Assembly (NCBI GenBank): GCA_047495785.1
Contig: JBLDXI010000064.1
Coordinates: 1-64,000, forward strand
DNA from: Lepidodermella squamata
Taxonomy: Eukaryota > Gastrotricha
DNA: 64,000 nucleotides
Direction of reading: 5' to 3'
Shown here: positions 62,007 through 64,000 of the stretch, piece by piece
Layout of the letters: each line of letters begins with the position of its first letter
Numbering within the stretch: position 1 is the first letter of the stretch
Position numbers and translations under genes: made by a program
The notes under the pieces: model-generated
What the model was told of the DNA's origin: nothing
The model's database searches: none
The model's input: only the letters and a program-made list of their open reading frames with translations

Positions 62007-62080
62007 CTGGATTCTTCGATAAATACGCATCCTTTCCGGGCAATTGGGATGAATGCTTGCACGCCGCACAACATTTGCCG

Positions 62081-62541
62081 GTGAGTTGCCCATAGTTGTT
62101 TAGTTAAGTGTTTAGTGGGTAGTGAGTTCGTTGAATAATTCAAATTTAAAAATTTTCAATATCGCGCGTACCTTCTTCAATTAGTTCGAGATCGCAAAAA
62201 GTAGTACCTATTTTTAGCGCAGTTCCAAGAGGAGCTGATAATTTTAGCTATGAGACGTCGCATTCGCCCAAAGTTGATAGCTTTTACTGTTTTTCGCCTA
62301 AGGAATGCATGGTTTTACGTAATTTTGAAACAATTTTACCTAAATGATTGAGCTTTGGCTTGGAGAAATGAGAGGCTGCTGCTTTATTCGTACAACGCTT
62401 TATCTTCCCCCGTACAACAAGTTTATCTTCGAAACGTACAACAAATAATTAAATATTATTGTATCTCCGAAACGTACAACATTCATTTATTTATTTATTC
62501 TCTCCTAAAACATCAATTATCTTCGACCCGTACAACAATAT
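62081..62541. repeat. CGTACAAC-word repeats downstream of the lectin exon
   Basis: Five copies of CGTACAAC(A) with TTATCTTC or CTCCGAAA before them occur at about 62390-62540. The same word recurs inside the second intron of the minus-strand transposase gene (63190-63230). They may be terminal or subterminal repeats of the MULE-like element. 62081-62380 shows no gene. Confidence 0.55.
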
Positions 62542-64000
62542 TTAATTGCCGCCGCGTGTTGACCGGCTGCGCCGACGGCGGGTACCACGAGCGGAACGAC
62601 GGGTTGGACGACTGCCAGCACGGCTTCGGCTACCTCGAGGACGACCAGGCCTCCTTCTTTGCTGCTGCTCAGCTGCGGGGACGAGCTGCTCGTCCGGCTG
62701 TTGGGTCGGCTGCTGCCAAAACTCAGCATTTGGTCGCTCCGGCGACGGCTGGCTGACCAGAGCTGAGGCGACTTTGCTTCGACGGCCGGCTTTTCCGCGG
62801 GTGACAAGCGGGACGGAGTGATATTTGGCCGGTATGCGGCTATGATTAGGTAGATGGTGGGCGAGGGCAACAGCGTGCGGACAAGGTTTGCGACGAACAC
62901 CGTCCTCACAAGTGCAGGTGATGGCTCCAGGGGCAACAGTCAGAAGGAAGACGTGTTCGAGAGCACACGAAAAATGCTCCAGGTCCGGCCAATTACCATC
63001 TCGACGCGCGCAGAGCACAGAATCAGCAATCGTCTTGTCAGCTGGCACCCACAGCCATTTGTCGTCATCGATTTGATCAAAATGATCCATCCGCCATCAC
63101 AGCACGCGGCGAGTAGTCTGGTTTCCAGCTGCGCAACGCACTAAACAAGTCTTTGTACGCCTCCTCGTTCTCGTGTGACGCAAGACCTGTTGTACGTGAA
63201 AGAGATGAAAAATGTGCGTGTTGTACGAGAAAAAGCTATTTTACCGATTATAATAGGATGGAATTTTCGGTCGGCATCAGTCCCGCCAGCCACAAAGACT
63301 TTGTGCTTCCCTATCACCATTTTATGGGCAGCGTCAACCTGGTAACAAAATTGATAAATAAGTCACAACTAAAATATTCTTATTCTACCTGTAAGCATTC
63401 GATGCGATCAAGTTTGGAAAGCAACAATCGATTTGTAACGAAAAGGCTGAAGCGAGCGGGAATTGAGTTCTGTATGTTGTAGCCGAGGACAAAAGGCTGG
63501 TCCAACAAGTGAGGAATCGTGGATCGTTCGAGACACCATTTTTCCAATTCGCGAGTTCCGAAACCGTGGCCAGTAGCCGGTAGCGTTCCCTCCTCCGCCA
63601 TTTTCTTCTTCAAACGAAGTTTCAACTGCGATATTTGCCGTTTTGTGAACTTGCCGAACCCAGCTGCTTGTAACTCACGAACGATGATTTTCGGGGCCAC
63701 TCGCATGCGCACTGCATTTCGGACGAAATCCTTCACTTCGGTCGTAAATGCCGGCTTACTCGCATCTTTCAATACATGACTGTGTTTCAAACAGCCAAGG
63801 AACTCGCTTTCTCCACCAGATCGAAACTTCATTTGAGCGTGTGCCGGGCACGGGAAATACTTCTTATTGCGATTGAGTGAGCAGAAGAAGTAATACGTTT
63901 TTCCTTCCAACGTTGGTCGCGAGGTTCGAACCCACATCTTCTTATCTTCCCTTTTAACAGCAGCCTTGGCTTCGCGGATCGTGCATCGCGGTATCGTGAA
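62542..64000 (-). pseudogene. MULE-type transposase, internally deleted, N-terminal end outside window
   Basis: Minus-strand exons: 64000 (open at the edge) to 63389, 63338-63245, and 63186 onward. Introns are 50 bp and 58 bp with GT..AG. Exon 1 has a Cys/His cluster (FFCSLN..FPCPAHAQM..GCLKHSH), as in the FLYWCH/WRKY-like N-terminus of Mutator-type transposases. Exon 2 holds VDAAHKM...GGTDADRKFHPIIIG, matching the first catalytic Asp region. Exon 3 reaches SPRAVMADG, the second Asp region. It then shifts frame: the original frame stops at 63077-63079. The next open frame (from 63090) jumps to WLWVPADKT and a SWIM zinc finger (CTCEDGVRRKPCPH), so the middle of the transposase, including the third catalytic residue, is missing. 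A basic tail has an AT-hook-like RRRPGRPRG. Probably a non-autonomous or dead copy. Confidence 0.75.

Larger units (their letters stand above)
43248..62080 (+). pseudogene. Subfamily B lectin gene 9, exon 4 split by an 18.3-kb insertion
   Basis: Exons 1-3 are intact: 43248-43388 (signal peptide MNLLVYISLWLVAG, then RCFSIFDNHHNGC), 43459-43500 and 43558-43644 (RLCYNRDDFSFRC). Exon 4 begins at 43700 with GCTGGA and is cut after 43705. Its remaining 69 nt resume at 62012 (FFDKYASFPGNWDEC...HLP), ending at a GT donor at 62081. Together the halves restore the family's 75-nt exon. Exons 5-10 are not found before the window ends; a MULE transposase copy follows in what would be intron 4. The insertion must inactivate the gene unless the whole 18 kb is removed. 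Confidence 0.85.

Noticed and set aside
1-64000. CRISPR arrays or bacterial operons
   Set aside because: No regular direct repeats with unique spacers. Genes are intron-split with signal peptides and eukaryotic domains.

Overview
This window is nuclear DNA from an animal, most likely an invertebrate. The genes are split into about ten short exons with GT..AG introns, mostly 50-350 bp. The main proteins carry a signal peptide, cysteine modules and a C-type lectin-like domain (CTLD). The rest is crowded with inverted-repeat elements, segmental duplications and large non-coding repeats. No rRNA, tRNA, CRISPR or operon-like structure was seen. The species cannot be fixed from the sequence; a compact-intron invertebrate fits best.

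Layout. 1-6047 is a near-perfect inverted repeat with 2222-bp arms. Each arm carries one copy of a two-exon C2H2 zinc-finger gene, and the spacer carries a third, older copy that is frameshifted. From 6.8 to 62 kb runs a plus-strand cluster of paralogous secreted proteins made of 4-cysteine modules plus a C-terminal CTLD. Subfamily A (6.8-15.6 kb) has two genes with intact frames and one truncated copy. Subfamily B (20-62 kb) has three genes with intact frames and splice sites (20035-21683, 24098-26979, 27371-30586). A fourth (36631-38274) has open exons but has lost two splice sites. At least five more are fragments or are interrupted. Exon lengths and intron phases match between A and B, so both descend from one ancestral ten-exon gene.

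The intergenic DNA explains much of the cluster's history. A segmental duplication links about 16.4-22.8 kb with 31.4-39.4 kb, with different insertions in each copy. Several families of small inverted-repeat elements sit between and within genes. A 2-kb foldback element rich in periodic CTCG words is inserted in the second duplicate. At 43.7 kb the last lectin gene is broken inside exon 4 by an 18.3-kb non-coding insertion. It consists of two related units bounded by the same 5-bp word, CTGGA, and contains a 4.8-kb direct repeat and many diverged 1-1.5 kb monomers. Exon 4 resumes at 62012. The window ends in a minus-strand MULE-type transposase gene that appears internally deleted.

The intact lectin genes would encode secreted proteins of 387-445 residues with five or six 4-cysteine modules and a CTLD lacking the classical calcium/sugar-binding motifs. 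Their function cannot be read from sequence; a secreted recognition or matrix role is only inference. Exon models below come from manual splice-site reading and paralog comparison; no transcript evidence was available.
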